A stretch of 64,000 nucleotides of DNA from Agrobacterium tumefaciens (GTDB taxonomy: Bacteria; Pseudomonadota; Alphaproteobacteria; Rhizobiales; Rhizobiaceae), in assembly GCF_013318015.2 (NCBI RefSeq), contig NZ_CP115841.1:1488001-1552000 (forward strand). The letters are read 5' to 3'. Positions within the stretch are counted from its first letter, which is position 1; every line of letters starts with the position of its first letter. A program made the position numbers and the translations under genes. Below are positions 18,033 to 26,375 of the stretch, in pieces. Below the pieces are notes generated by a model, which searched no databases, was not told the DNA's origin, and saw only the letters and a list, made by a program, of their open reading frames with translations.

Positions 18033-20261
18033 TCAGTTCTGGGCGACCGGTCTTACCAGCGGTGTCACGCGGCGGATGGTGACGCGGCGGTTCTGCTGTT
18101 CCGGGCCGAGTGTCTGAACCTTCAGGTAACGCTCGCCGTAGCCTTGCGTCGCCAGGTTTTCCGGCGGAATGCCGTAAACATCGGTCAGGACATTGGCGAC
18201 GGAAGCGGCACGCTCGTCAGAAAGAACGAGGTTGCTTTCATCCGAACCAACGGCATCGGTGTGGCCTTCGATCAGGAAGGTTTCCGCCGGGTTCTTTGCC
18301 AGCGCCTTGTTGATCGCATCCGCTACCTTCCGCAGCGAACGGGCCTGCGCCATCGGAATGTCAGCGCTTCCAGTGGCAAATGTGATCGTATCGAGGTCGA
18401 TACGGCGCACCTTGTCGCGGATACGGGCCGAATAACGCACTTCATCCAGCGAGTAGACACGCTCCACCGGCTCGACCGGCGGCTGCTCCAGGAAGCGGTA
18501 GTAATCGCGGTCCGGATCGCTCGACGTGTCGATGATGTAGTCACGAACCGGAATGCGCAGACGCATCGGCGGCAGGTCGAGGCCGGGATCGCGATAGACA
18601 TATTCACGGTCCGGCTCGTCCATCAGCTCCGGTGCATAGAACAGCACATATTCCCGGCCACGGTCATCGATGCGCGAACGCTGGATGACGTCGCCATAGC
18701 GGTTGCGGATCGTCACCACCTGCGTGCCGTCGCGACGCTCGACGGTCTCGCGGACACGTCCGCCGGGCAGGCGCTCGTAATAGGGCTCGCCGCCATCGCG
18801 GATGAAGCGCTGATTGTCGTCGCCGCGCACAACCACGCGGTCGCCAAACTGCAGGATGATCGGCGCATCGCGATCCTGATCGCGCCGGCCGCCTTCGCGC
18901 GGCTGCCATTCCCGCGCACCTTCCGGCCGGTCATATTGCGGACGGCGGTCGACACGCTCGCCCTGCTGAGAGGTAATCGCCTCCATCTTCACGGGCGGCG
19001 GAGCCTTGCCTCCGGCAGCACCGGCGCGCTGCGCTTCGGCGTCGGAAGTCGGCACCTTCACGTCACCGGCCTGCTCACGCTCGCGGCGGCGTTGCTCGCG
19101 TGCCTGGTTGTTACCGGAGCGCTCCACTTCCTTGTCGCTGTCGAGAACGGCGGCACCCTTGTCGACGGGCAGAATGACGGTGTCGGCAGTCTTGGACGGG
19201 TCCTTGGCGATAGCCTTGGCCTTGTCCAGTTCCTGCTTCGTCGTCGGAGGCGCTTCCGTCTGCGGAATGGCGACCTGATTGGGAACGGCTTCGCCGGCAG
19301 GCGCCTGTCCTGTCGTGGCACCGCTTGGCGGCGGAGGTGTCGGAGTACCCGGCAGCGGCGCTGCAGGCTCCGTCTTGCCCTGGCCTTCTACCGGCTGCTT
19401 CTCAGAAGGCTGCTGGCCGGGCGCAGGATTGGGCTGAGCTTCCGGAGCCGGTGGCCGTGCCGGTGTCGGCGCTTCCGTTGGAACAGGAGCCTCCTTTACA
19501 GCTGGCTCAGGAGCCGCTGGCTTTTTCTCCGGAACGGCCTTTTCGGCGGGTTCCGATTTCGGTTCCGGTGCTGGAGCGGGCGCCTTTTCCTCTACCGGCT
19601 TTTTCTCGGCGGCGGGCTCGCGCTGTTTCGCCGGCTGCTCGGTATTTTCAGGGCGTGCGGCTGGCTGCTCGGTCGCCGGCTCCGGCTTGCGTGGACGTGC
19701 GGGGCGTTGCTCGCCCTCGCCTGCCGGCTGCTCGGCTCTAGCCGGTTTGCGCGGCCGTTCCTGCGGCTGCTGCTCCGCGGGTGCAGGTGCGGCTTCGGGC
19801 TCAGGCTGCGGGCGCTGCTTGCGGGCGGGTGGCTGTTCAGCTGGCGCCGGTTCCGGTTGGGCTTCGCGCTGCTGCGGTTGCCGTTTCGGTTCCGGCTGAG
19901 GCTCGCGTTGCGGCTCGGGCTGAGCTTCACGCTTGGGTTCAGGACGCGGTTCGACCGGTGCGGTTTCAGCCTTCGGCTGTTCGCGCTGCGGTTCCGGAGC
20001 CTGCTCCTGCTTTTTCGGCTCTGGCTCTGGCTTCGGCTGCGCCTCTTCTGCTTGCTGGCGTTGCTTGCGCAGCAGCTCTTCCGGGTTTTGCTCCTCCGCC
20101 TGCGGCTGCGCCTGCGCCAATATCACCGGGGCCTGTGCCTGGGGCATTTGCGTTTGCGTCCGTGCGGCGCCGGCATAACCGGCGGCGGCCGGCTCCACCG
20201 CGATCGCCAGCGACATGAGGGGGAAAACCACCCCCGTCAGCAATGTGTTCTTCTTCAGCAT
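18033..20261 (-). CDS. OmpA-family protein with long Pro/Glu/Gln-rich linker
   Basis: This 742-residue envelope protein starts with a signal peptide (about 1-27, ending AVEPAAAG). About 350 residues of low-complexity Pro, Glu, Gln, Ala and Lys follow, then a charged middle region (PEGAREWQPREGGRR ...). The C-terminal OmpA/MotB peptidoglycan-binding domain covers about the last 110 residues. Its core is TITFATGSADIPMAQ and EGHTDAVGSDESNL, including the diaminopimelate-binding Asp and the following Arg in SDERA. It probably spans from a membrane or secreted position to peptidoglycan. ATG 20261 has GAGGAAGCACCG before it. The linker would be extended and disordered. The specific role is unknown. 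Confidence 0.85.
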   Translation of the reverse strand: MLKKNTLLTGVVFPLMSLAIAVEPAAAGYAGAARTQTQMPQAQAPVILAQAQPQAEEQNPEELLRKQRQQAEEAQPKPEPEPKKQEQAPEPQREQPKAETAPVEPRPEPKREAQPEPQREPQPEPKRQPQQREAQPEPAPAEQPPARKQRPQPEPEAAPAPAEQQPQERPRKPARAEQPAGEGEQRPARPRKPEPATEQPAARPENTEQPAKQREPAAEKKPVEEKAPAPAPEPKSEPAEKAVPEKKPAAPEPAVKEAPVPTEAPTPARPPAPEAQPNPAPGQQPSEKQPVEGQGKTEPAAPLPGTPTPPPPSGATTGQAPAGEAVPNQVAIPQTEAPPTTKQELDKAKAIAKDPSKTADTVILPVDKGAAVLDSDKEVERSGNNQAREQRRREREQAGDVKVPTSDAEAQRAGAAGGKAPPPVKMEAITSQQGERVDRRPQYDRPEGAREWQPREGGRRDQDRDAPIILQFGDRVVVRGDDNQRFIRDGGEPYYERLPGGRVRETVERRDGTQVVTIRNRYGDVIQRSRIDDRGREYVLFYAPELMDEPDREYVYRDPGLDLPPMRLRIPVRDYIIDTSSDPDRDYYRFLEQPPVEPVERVYSLDEVRYSARIRDKVRRIDLDTITFATGSADIPMAQARSLRKVADAINKALAKNPAETFLIEGHTDAVGSDESNLVLSDERAASVANVLTDVYGIPPENLATQGYGERYLKVQTLGPEQQNRRVTIRRVTPLVRPVAQN

Positions 20262-20447
20262 CGGTGCTTCCTCATCTGCCAATCGTTGTACGCCGCTTAT
20301 GCCGCGACATTGTGAATCCGGCCGCGCGTGCAGGCGCTGGTCAACGCCTTGCATACGCTTCGGTTCCCATGATGACCAAAGCGTTCTGTACCGGAAATGA
20401 ACAGATCAAGGCCATTTCGTGAAAGCTCCGCGACGAAAAAGAGGGCG

Positions 20448-20476
20448 CTAATATTGCAGTTGCATTTTTTGACCAA
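20448..20476 (-). promoter_or_regulatory. Predicted promoter of the OmpA-family gene
   Basis: On the minus strand TTGGTC (complement of 20471-20476) and TATTAG (complement of 20448-20453) are exactly 17 nt apart. Transcription would start near 20441, leaving a leader of about 180 nt. The rest of the 341-bp divergent interval (20262-20602) shows nothing definite for the plus-strand ABC operon. Confidence 0.45.
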
Positions 20477-20602
20477 CCGGACGAATAATTGCCGCGCGCT
20501 GAAGGCCACGAATGGCAACCCGTTCTGTTGCGCCTGCGCTCACGACGTCCGCACTGAAAACAACAACAGACTGCGGATGAACGACCAAAAGAGAGGATCG
20601 AA

Positions 20603-21376
20603 ATGCCTATTTCCACCCGTCTGCTCGCAGCCGTATCGATTGCCGCCATCTCCCTGTTTTCCGGCGCGGCCCTCGCGCAGGACAAGATCGTCATCGGCAC
20701 GGAAGGCGCCTACCCGCCCTTCAACAATCTGGAAGCCGACGGTACGTTGACCGGCTTCGACATCGACATCGCCAAGGCGCTGTGCGTCGAAATGAAGGCT
20801 GAATGCACCTTCGTCACCAATGACTGGGACGGCATCATCCCCGCCCTGCAGGCAAAGAAGTTCGACGCCATCATCGCGTCCATGTCGATCACGCCGGAGC
20901 GTCTCCAGAAGGTCGATTTCTCCAAGAAATATTACAACACCCCGCCGGCAATCGCCGTACCGAAGGATTCGCCGATCAAGTCCGTCGACGACCTGAAGGG
21001 CAAGTCGCTCGGCGCGCAGGGTTCCACGACCCACTCCAACTATGCCGAAAAGCACTTCCCGGGTTCCGACCTGAAAATGTACCCGACCGCCGACGAATAT
21101 AAGCTCGACATCGCCAACGGCCGCATCGACGCCGTCATCGACGATATCGTCGTCCTGTCGGAGTGGCTGAAGTCGGATGCAGGCAAGTGCTGCAAGATCC
21201 TGACGCCGCTTCCGGTGGATGTCGAGATCAACGGCAATGGTGCAGGCGTAGCCGTTCGCAAGGGCGATACGGCGCTCGCCGACAAGTTCACGGCTGCCAT
21301 CGCCGGTATCCGCGCAAACGGCAAGTACCAGGAAATCAACAAGAAATACTTCGATTTCGACGTTTACGGCCAGTAA
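20603..21376 (+). CDS. Polar amino-acid ABC transporter, periplasmic binding protein
   Basis: A 257-residue solute-binding protein of the HisJ/LAO/OccT type. A signal peptide (cleavage after AALA, about residue 24) precedes two lobes. The lobe-1 start VIGTEGAYPPFNNLE and the motif TGFDIDIAKALC are diagnostic; Cys pairs near ECTF and GKCCK occur as in HisJ relatives. It captures basic or opine-like amino acids in the periplasm; the substrate is not predictable. Two permease genes follow after an intrinsic terminator, and no ATPase gene is in the cluster. AGAGAGGATCGAA precedes the ATG. Confidence 0.93.
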   Translation: MPISTRLLAAVSIAAISLFSGAALAQDKIVIGTEGAYPPFNNLEADGTLTGFDIDIAKALCVEMKAECTFVTNDWDGIIPALQAKKFDAIIASMSITPERLQKVDFSKKYYNTPPAIAVPKDSPIKSVDDLKGKSLGAQGSTTHSNYAEKHFPGSDLKMYPTADEYKLDIANGRIDAVIDDIVVLSEWLKSDAGKCCKILTPLPVDVEINGNGAGVAVRKGDTALADKFTAAIAGIRANGKYQEINKKYFDFDVYGQ

Positions 21377-21402
21377 GCGGCGCGTCGCCTGTTGAAATCT
21401 GG

Positions 21403-21436
21403 TGGCGGAAGGCTTGCCCTTCCGCCATTTTTGTTT
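21403..21436 (+). terminator. Internal terminator/attenuator between binding protein and permeases
   Basis: A 10-bp perfect stem (21403-21412 with 21418-21427, loop CTTGC) is followed by TTTTTGTTT. It lies 26 nt after the binding-protein stop and inside the operon. Partial termination or 3'-end protection would make the periplasmic protein more abundant than the membrane subunits. Confidence 0.85.
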
Positions 21437-21489
21437 GAAAACGTAACCATAACAATCACGGCGGCTTAAGACCGCGGGGGAAAACTGGC

Positions 21490-22293
21490 ATGAGCGGAGC
21501 ATTTTCCGCCATAGGTGCGTTCTGGACCTATGTCTCGACACTTCTCGACCCTTTCTGTGGGCCGGTCGGTCTCTTCACGCTTTTCGGAAACGGCACCCTC
21601 GTCACCTGTGGCGATGCCGGCTGGGGCGACGAAATCGCCTTCGGCGTCAAGGTCACGATCTCGCTGGCGCTCGCCACCCTGCCCGTCGGGCTTGTGATCG
21701 GTTTCCTCATTGCGCTCGCCGCGCAATCGGAGGAAAAATCGCTGCGACTGGCGGCCGGTGTCTATACCACCATCTTCCGCGGCCTGCCGGAACTCCTAAC
21801 CCTGTTCATCGTCTATTACGGCATACAGATGCTGCTGCAATCGGCCGCCGGTTATGTCGGGATAACCGGCCCGGTAGAGATCAACGCCTTCGTGGCGGGC
21901 ATGGTCGCGCTGTCAGTGGTGTTTTCGTCCTATTCCTCGGAAGTGTTGCTATCCGCCTTCAAGGCCATCCCAAAGGGCCAATATGAGGCTGGACATGCAC
22001 TCGGCCTCTCGCGCGGCCACACCATGGTGCTTGTCATCATCCCGCAGCTGGTCAGGATCGCCCTGCCCGGCATGACCAACCTTTGGGTCATCCTGCTCAA
22101 GGATACCTCTTACGTCTCGATCATCGGCCTTGCCGATATCGTGCGCCAGACCGGCATCGCTGCCCGCGTCAGCAAGGAAGCCTTCTTCTTCTACGGCATC
22201 GCCTGCCTGCTCTACCTCATCCTCGCTCTGCTCTCCTCCATCGGCATCGGCTTCATCGATCGCTGGTCGCGCAAGTCGGAGGCAAGCCGATGA
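21490..22293 (+). CDS. Amino-acid ABC transporter permease, HisQ-type
   Basis: This 267-residue inner-membrane subunit of a polar amino-acid importer has about five or six helices. The binding-protein-dependent transport motif that docks the ATPase (EAA loop) is KGQYEAGHALGLSRGHTMVL near residue 160. The N-terminal region carries an unusual insertion with Cys residues (DPFCGPVGLF, TCGDAGW). It overlaps the next permease gene in ATGA, showing tight coupling. It pairs with the second permease to form the channel and needs an ATPase encoded elsewhere. Confidence 0.92.
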   Translation: MSGAFSAIGAFWTYVSTLLDPFCGPVGLFTLFGNGTLVTCGDAGWGDEIAFGVKVTISLALATLPVGLVIGFLIALAAQSEEKSLRLAAGVYTTIFRGLPELLTLFIVYYGIQMLLQSAAGYVGITGPVEINAFVAGMVALSVVFSSYSSEVLLSAFKAIPKGQYEAGHALGLSRGHTMVLVIIPQLVRIALPGMTNLWVILLKDTSYVSIIGLADIVRQTGIAARVSKEAFFFYGIACLLYLILALLSSIGIGFIDRWSRKSEASR

Positions 22294-23120
22294 GCCATGT
22301 TCAGGAACTCATCCCGCCGCGCCCCGCGCCGGTCGCCACAGACAAGCCCCTCAACATATCGCGCGTCGTCGGCATCGGCGTCATAACGCTCTGGCTGCTG
22401 CTGGCCGCCGGGCTGATTTTTGCGATGATCGAAGGCTGGGACTGGGCGAAATTCGAACGTTACGGGCCGCGTTATATCGATGGCCTCATCACCACCGTTA
22501 CGCTGGTTGGCAGTTCGATCATCCTCGGCGCACTTCTCTCGGTGCCGATCGCCTTCGCCCGCATGTCGGAAAATCGCGTCATCAGCGCGCTGGCCTATGC
22601 CTATGTCTACGTCTTTCGCAGCACCCCGCTGCTGGCGCAGCTTTTCCTGATCTATTACGGCCTCGGCAGTTTCCGTCAGGGGCTGGAAACCGTTGGCCTG
22701 TGGTGGTTCTTCCGCGAGGCCTGGTATTGCGGCCTCTTGTCGCTCACCCTCAACACCGCCGCCTATCAGGCCGAAATTCTGAGGGGCGCGATCCGAAGCG
22801 TGCCACGCGGCCAGATTGAAGGTGCCGCCTCGCTCGGCCTGTCGAAATTCATCACCTTCCGCAAGGTCATTCTGCCGCAGGCCCTCATCGTGGCTCTGCG
22901 CCCCTACGGCAACGAGATCATCCTGATGATCAAAGGTTCGGCAGTGGTCTCCATCGTCACGGTCTTCGACCTGATGGGACAGACGCGCTACGCCTTCTCC
23001 CGCACATTCGATTATCAGGCCTATCTCTGGGCGGCGATCTTCTACCTGACGATCGTCGAGACGCTCCGGCATGTCTGGGCATGGCTCGAAGCCCGCCTGA
23101 CGCGCCATCTCAAGCGCTAG
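22290..23120 (+). CDS. Amino-acid ABC transporter permease, HisM-type
   Basis: The second permease, 276 residues, starts with a soluble N-terminal segment of about 35 residues, then about six helices. The docking EAA motif is RGQIEGAASLGLSKFITFRK and the helix motif LAQLFLIYYGLGSF is typical of HisM/OccM. The start ATG at 22290 overlaps the TGA of the first permease. An in-frame region further upstream belongs to the other permease's alternative frame and is not used. No ATP-binding subunit follows: the next gene is usg. Confidence 0.92.
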   Translation: MSHVQELIPPRPAPVATDKPLNISRVVGIGVITLWLLLAAGLIFAMIEGWDWAKFERYGPRYIDGLITTVTLVGSSIILGALLSVPIAFARMSENRVISALAYAYVYVFRSTPLLAQLFLIYYGLGSFRQGLETVGLWWFFREAWYCGLLSLTLNTAAYQAEILRGAIRSVPRGQIEGAASLGLSKFITFRKVILPQALIVALRPYGNEIILMIKGSAVVSIVTVFDLMGQTRYAFSRTFDYQAYLWAAIFYLTIVETLRHVWAWLEARLTRHLKR

Positions 23121-23125
23121 GGGCA

Positions 23126-23157
23126 CGGTTGGCAGCACTCAACAGAGAAGACTGCCA
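23126..23157 (+). other. Hairpin after the permease genes
   Basis: GTTGGCAG (23126-23133) pairs with CTGCCAAC (23150-23157) over a 16-nt loop. No T-run follows, so it is at most a weak terminator or a 3' stabiliser. Confidence 0.35.
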
Positions 23158-23288
23158 ACATTCTGAAAAATATAACTATTTTGTGACAACCCAGATCTTT
23201 GGCAAGGTTGGGTTAACCCTGTCGTGTTCCCATATCAGATACAGCGACAACGCTGTGATCGGCAATCATGAGAACGGGAACAGCCGAC

Positions 23289-23555
23289 ATGAACAAGGAA
23301 ATGGAAATGATGCTGAGGGGCTACGGCCTCACCACCGCCCAGATTTTTTATCGCATGCCGGACCATCCGCTGGTTCTCCAGACCTATGTCTGGCAGGACT
23401 ATGATCTCGCCCCGGATTTCCCCGAAATGCACGGTTTCCTCAAATTCTGGCAGGAAAAGCTAGACGGTCCGTTGCACTCGGTCCGCTATGTGCACCGGCA
23501 GGTGATCTCGGCGCAGGAATGGCGCGCACTGAAAGGAGAGTTCATTCTCCACTGA
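23289..23555 (+). CDS. Usg family protein
   Basis: An 88-residue small protein matching the alphaproteobacterial Usg family, named for the gene upstream of trpF. Family features are LRGYGLTTAQIFYRMPDHP, then VWQDYDLAPDFPEMH and FWQEKLDGPLHSVRY. The function is not established. Start assignment is uncertain: ATG 23289 gives the usual short lead to LRGYGL; ATG 23268 would add seven residues and ATG 23301 would remove four. It here sits between an ABC operon and a methyltransferase gene, not next to trpF. Confidence 0.82.
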   Translation: MNKEMEMMLRGYGLTTAQIFYRMPDHPLVLQTYVWQDYDLAPDFPEMHGFLKFWQEKLDGPLHSVRYVHRQVISAQEWRALKGEFILH

Positions 23556-23639
23556 GGCCCATCGCCACATAAGCATTGCGCCCGTCCGTCTTGCGGCTTA
23601 CAGCAGACTTCAACTGAAGATGCTGACGGATACCGCACG

Positions 23640-24464
23640 ATGACGAAGAACCAGAAAATTGACGAAGAGGCGCTTGCCGAAGCCTATAACCGCGCGCTCG
23701 CGCTTGAAAAAGCCGGCGATGTTGACGCGGCGGTGAAGGCCTATGAAGAGGTTCTGGCCATCGACCCGGACGATCACGGCGGCGCAGCCGTTCGCATCGC
23801 CGCCATGGGCCGCGGCGAACCGCCTTCCAAAGCGCCCGACGCCTATGTCGAAACCCTGTTCGACCAGCACGCCGAAGCCTTCGAGGATATTCTTGTCGAA
23901 CAGCTCGGTTATGCAGTGCCGATGATGGTGCGCCAGCGCCTGCAAACGCTCGATCTCGGCCCCTTCAAGCGCCTGCTCGATCTCGGCTGCGGCACCGGCC
24001 TCACCGGCGAAGCGCTGCGCGACATGGCTGATGACATCACCGGCATCGACATTTCCGAAAACATGGTCGAGATCGCCCACGAGAAGGACCTCTACGAGAC
24101 GCTCTATGTCGCCGAAGCCGAGGACTTTCTCGAAGACAATGACGACGAGCCCTTCGACATCATCACCGCAACCGATGTGCTGCCCTATCTCGGCGCGCTG
24201 GAACCGCTGTTTTTCGGCGCCGCTGAAAACCTCGTCCCTGGTGGCCTGCTGATCTTCTCGTCGGAAACGCTGCCCGAGGCAACCATGGCCGGACGCCCCT
24301 ATATGGTCGGCCCGCACCAGCGTTTCGCCCACGCGGAAACCTATGTTCGGGAAAGACTGGCAGCGACCGGTTTCGACATAGTCGAAGTCACCGATATTAA
24401 CGTGCGCATGCAGGACGGCAACCCCACACCCGGCCATCTGGTGATTGCCAGGCTCAAGGGCTGA
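23640..24464 (+). CDS. TPR-containing SAM-dependent methyltransferase
   Basis: A 274-residue protein with an N-terminal pair of TPR-like helices (ALAEAYNRALALEKAGDVD ... YEEVLAIDPDD) followed by a class I methyltransferase domain. SAM motif I is LLDLGCGTGLTG at about residue 117, motif II ITGIDIS, and motif IV ITATDVLPYLG. The substrate is unknown; the TPR part suggests a protein partner or substrate. The ATG at 23640 is 84 nt after usg, so cotranscription is possible. A hairpin follows. Confidence 0.88.
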   Translation: MTKNQKIDEEALAEAYNRALALEKAGDVDAAVKAYEEVLAIDPDDHGGAAVRIAAMGRGEPPSKAPDAYVETLFDQHAEAFEDILVEQLGYAVPMMVRQRLQTLDLGPFKRLLDLGCGTGLTGEALRDMADDITGIDISENMVEIAHEKDLYETLYVAEAEDFLEDNDDEPFDIITATDVLPYLGALEPLFFGAAENLVPGGLLIFSSETLPEATMAGRPYMVGPHQRFAHAETYVRERLAATGFDIVEVTDINVRMQDGNPTPGHLVIARLKG

Positions 24465-24470
24465 GGCAGA

Positions 24471-24500
24471 GGCAAGCGCTCCTGAAATGGAGCGCTTGCC
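24471..24500 (+). terminator. Strong hairpin after methyltransferase gene
   Basis: A 12-bp perfect stem (24471-24482 with 24489-24500) with loop TGAAAT begins 7 nt after the methyltransferase stop. The T-run is missing (TGAATCAATCTCT), so termination may be partial; it may equally protect the 3' end. Confidence 0.5.
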
Positions 24501-24559
24501 TGAATCAATCTCTCAGCAACAACAGCCAGACGATTGAAGAGACTCAGCTTTCGTCCGGC

Positions 24560-25525
24560 TCAACTCGCTTTCGGACGCCAGACGATATCGGTAACCTTGA
24601 GTTTCTTCGGCACGATTTTCAGATCGTAGAACTCGTCGGCCAGCGCCTGCTGATAGCTGATGGCCTCATCCGAAACCAGCGAGACACGCCCCAGATCCGC
24701 TCCCGGACGCGTCAGCGACACCTTGGTGACATCCTGCGGGACGCCGGTTATCGCCGCCAGCAATTTTGCAGTCTCATCGATATTGGCCTGAGCCTTTGCG
24801 CCGACGCTTGCGAGTTCCTTAAGGATCAGCGGCACGAGGTCGGGATTGCCTTCCACGAAGTCGCCATTGGCAAGGAAATAGCTCCAGGGATCGACAATAC
24901 CTTCGGCAGTCGTGAGAACCCGTGTCGTCGGCTCCTTTTCCGCCACGGCAAAATAAGGATCCCAGATCGACCAGGCATCGATGCTGCCGCTTCGGAAAGC
25001 GGCCGCCGCATCCGGCGGGGCAAGGTCGATGGATGTTATGTCGTTCAGCGTCAGACCGGCCTTTCGCAATGCTTTGACAGTGACGTTATGGGCGCTGGAG
25101 CCGCGCTTGAACGCCACCTTCTTGCCCTTGAGGTCGGCCAGCGTCTTCAGCGGCGAATCCTTCTGCACAAGGATTGCCGATCCGCCGGCAGCGCCCTTGT
25201 AAGTTCCCACATAGCGCAGATTGCCACCGGCAGCCTGCGCGAAAAGTGGCGGCACATCGCCCGTCGGTCCGATATCCAGCGCACCTGCGCCCAACGCTTC
25301 AAGAAGCGGCGGCCCGGAGGAGAACTCCGACCATTTGACCTCAATGCCACGATCCTTCAACAGCGCTTCAAGCGCGCCCTGGCTCTTTGCCAACGCGATC
25401 ACGCCATTCTTCTGCCAGCCGATCCGTAACGTGGTGGTCGCGGCTCCAGCCCGCCGGATATGCGGCAGGAACGCCGCCCCCGTTGCACCCGCAATCAGTC
25501 CCAATGTTCCGCGTCGTGTGAGCAT
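24560..25525 (-). CDS. SsuA-like ABC transporter substrate-binding protein
   Basis: A 321-residue periplasmic protein of the aliphatic sulfonate/nitrate/taurine binding family. The N-terminal RRGTLGLIAGATGAAF looks like a twin-arginine or Sec signal. The mature part opens TTLRIGWQKNGVIALAKSQG and contains GALDIGPTGDVPPLFAQAAG and PPDAAAAFRSGSIDAWSIWDPY, the classic SsuA ligand region. It would bind alkanesulfonates or a similar sulfur or nitrogen source. No permease or ATPase gene is adjacent. ATG 25525 follows GAAGGATATCCAC; ATG 25549 is possible. It is downstream of an Lrp-type regulator, separated by a terminator. Confidence 0.87.
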   Translation of the reverse strand: MLTRRGTLGLIAGATGAAFLPHIRRAGAATTTLRIGWQKNGVIALAKSQGALEALLKDRGIEVKWSEFSSGPPLLEALGAGALDIGPTGDVPPLFAQAAGGNLRYVGTYKGAAGGSAILVQKDSPLKTLADLKGKKVAFKRGSSAHNVTVKALRKAGLTLNDITSIDLAPPDAAAAFRSGSIDAWSIWDPYFAVAEKEPTTRVLTTAEGIVDPWSYFLANGDFVEGNPDLVPLILKELASVGAKAQANIDETAKLLAAITGVPQDVTKVSLTRPGADLGRVSLVSDEAISYQQALADEFYDLKIVPKKLKVTDIVWRPKAS

Positions 25526-25756
25526 GTGGATATCCTTCGCTTTTGCCATCATCAGATATACAAAGCGTAGATATTCGAGTGATTTTATCAAAATCCCACT
25601 TTGCGCGGCGCGAGTGCAAAGAGAATTGAATGTGCTAATTTGCCGTCGCAGGCGGAATAAGATTGCCTGGCCGCCTCGGCACGCCAGGAGTGTGCATTCC
25701 CCGGACAACCGCCGGATGGCCGACTTGAGTGCTTGCGGAAAAGCAAACTGCGCAAC

Positions 25757-25791
25757 GAAAAATGCCCTCCCCGGCAGCCGGAAAGGGCATT
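25757..25791 (-). terminator. Intrinsic terminator of the Lrp-family gene
   Basis: AATGCCCT (25761-25768) pairs with AGGGCATT (25784-25791), with an inner CCGG/CCGG pair. On the minus strand the stem runs into TTTTTCG. It lies 26 nt after the regulator stop. Confidence 0.82.
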
Positions 25792-25816
25792 GTTCAAAAA
25801 GCCTGATCAGCCGGGA

Positions 25817-26305
25817 TCATTCCTCGCCGGATTTGGGATTATCCAGCAACATGTAATCGAGCGGCAGTTCCGTCGTATATTTGATCTGTTCCATCGCAAA
25901 GGCAGACGACACGTCACGAATTTCGATCTTGGCGATCATCCGCTTGTAGAAGGCGTCATAAGCCGCGATGTCAGGCACGACAACGCGCAGCAGATAATCG
26001 ACATCGCCGCTCATGCGGTAAAACTCGACGACTTCGGGGAACTCGGACACCACCTCGGAAAACCGCTTCAGCCATTCGATGGAATGGGAGGCAGTGCGGA
26101 TGGAGACGAAAACGGTGACCTTGGTGTTGACCTTGACCGGATCCAGCAGCGCAACGCGCCGGCGGATGACACCGTCCTCTTCCATCTTCTGGATACGCCG
26201 CCAACAGGGCGTCGTGGAAAGGCCGACCTTTTTCGCCAGATCAGCGACAGCCAGCGTGGAATCCTCTTGCAGAATGCGCAAAATCTTACGGTCTAGGCGA
26301 TCCAA
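25817..26305 (-). CDS. Lrp/AsnC family transcriptional regulator
   Basis: A 162-residue feast/famine regulator. The N-terminal helix-turn-helix (residues 5-50) reads DRKILRILQEDSTLAVADLA and STTPCWRRIQKME, close to Lrp/BkdR. The C-terminal RAM domain (about 65-145) includes GDVDYLLRVVVPDIAAYDAF. Such proteins sense amino acids and control their metabolism or transport. The start is a TTG at 26305, 9 nt after GGAGG; no ATG is available. Targets are unknown; the adjacent SsuA-like gene and the gene itself are candidates. It is transcribed away from the UDG gene's 3' end. Confidence 0.92.
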   Translation of the reverse strand: MDRLDRKILRILQEDSTLAVADLAKKVGLSTTPCWRRIQKMEEDGVIRRRVALLDPVKVNTKVTVFVSIRTASHSIEWLKRFSEVVSEFPEVVEFYRMSGDVDYLLRVVVPDIAAYDAFYKRMIAKIEIRDVSSAFAMEQIKYTTELPLDYMLLDNPKSGEE

Positions 26306-26375
26306 TGCGTCTACCCTCCTGAATTAATTTCCTTTCAATACACTAATTTTTAGAGAAAAACAGAAAATTGTTTCA

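Noticed and set aside
18144..20315. 723-codon plus-strand open frame
   Set aside because: It mirrors the Pro/Glu/Gln-rich linker of the OmpA-family gene; its Arg/Leu-rich translation is the expected complement and shows no domain.
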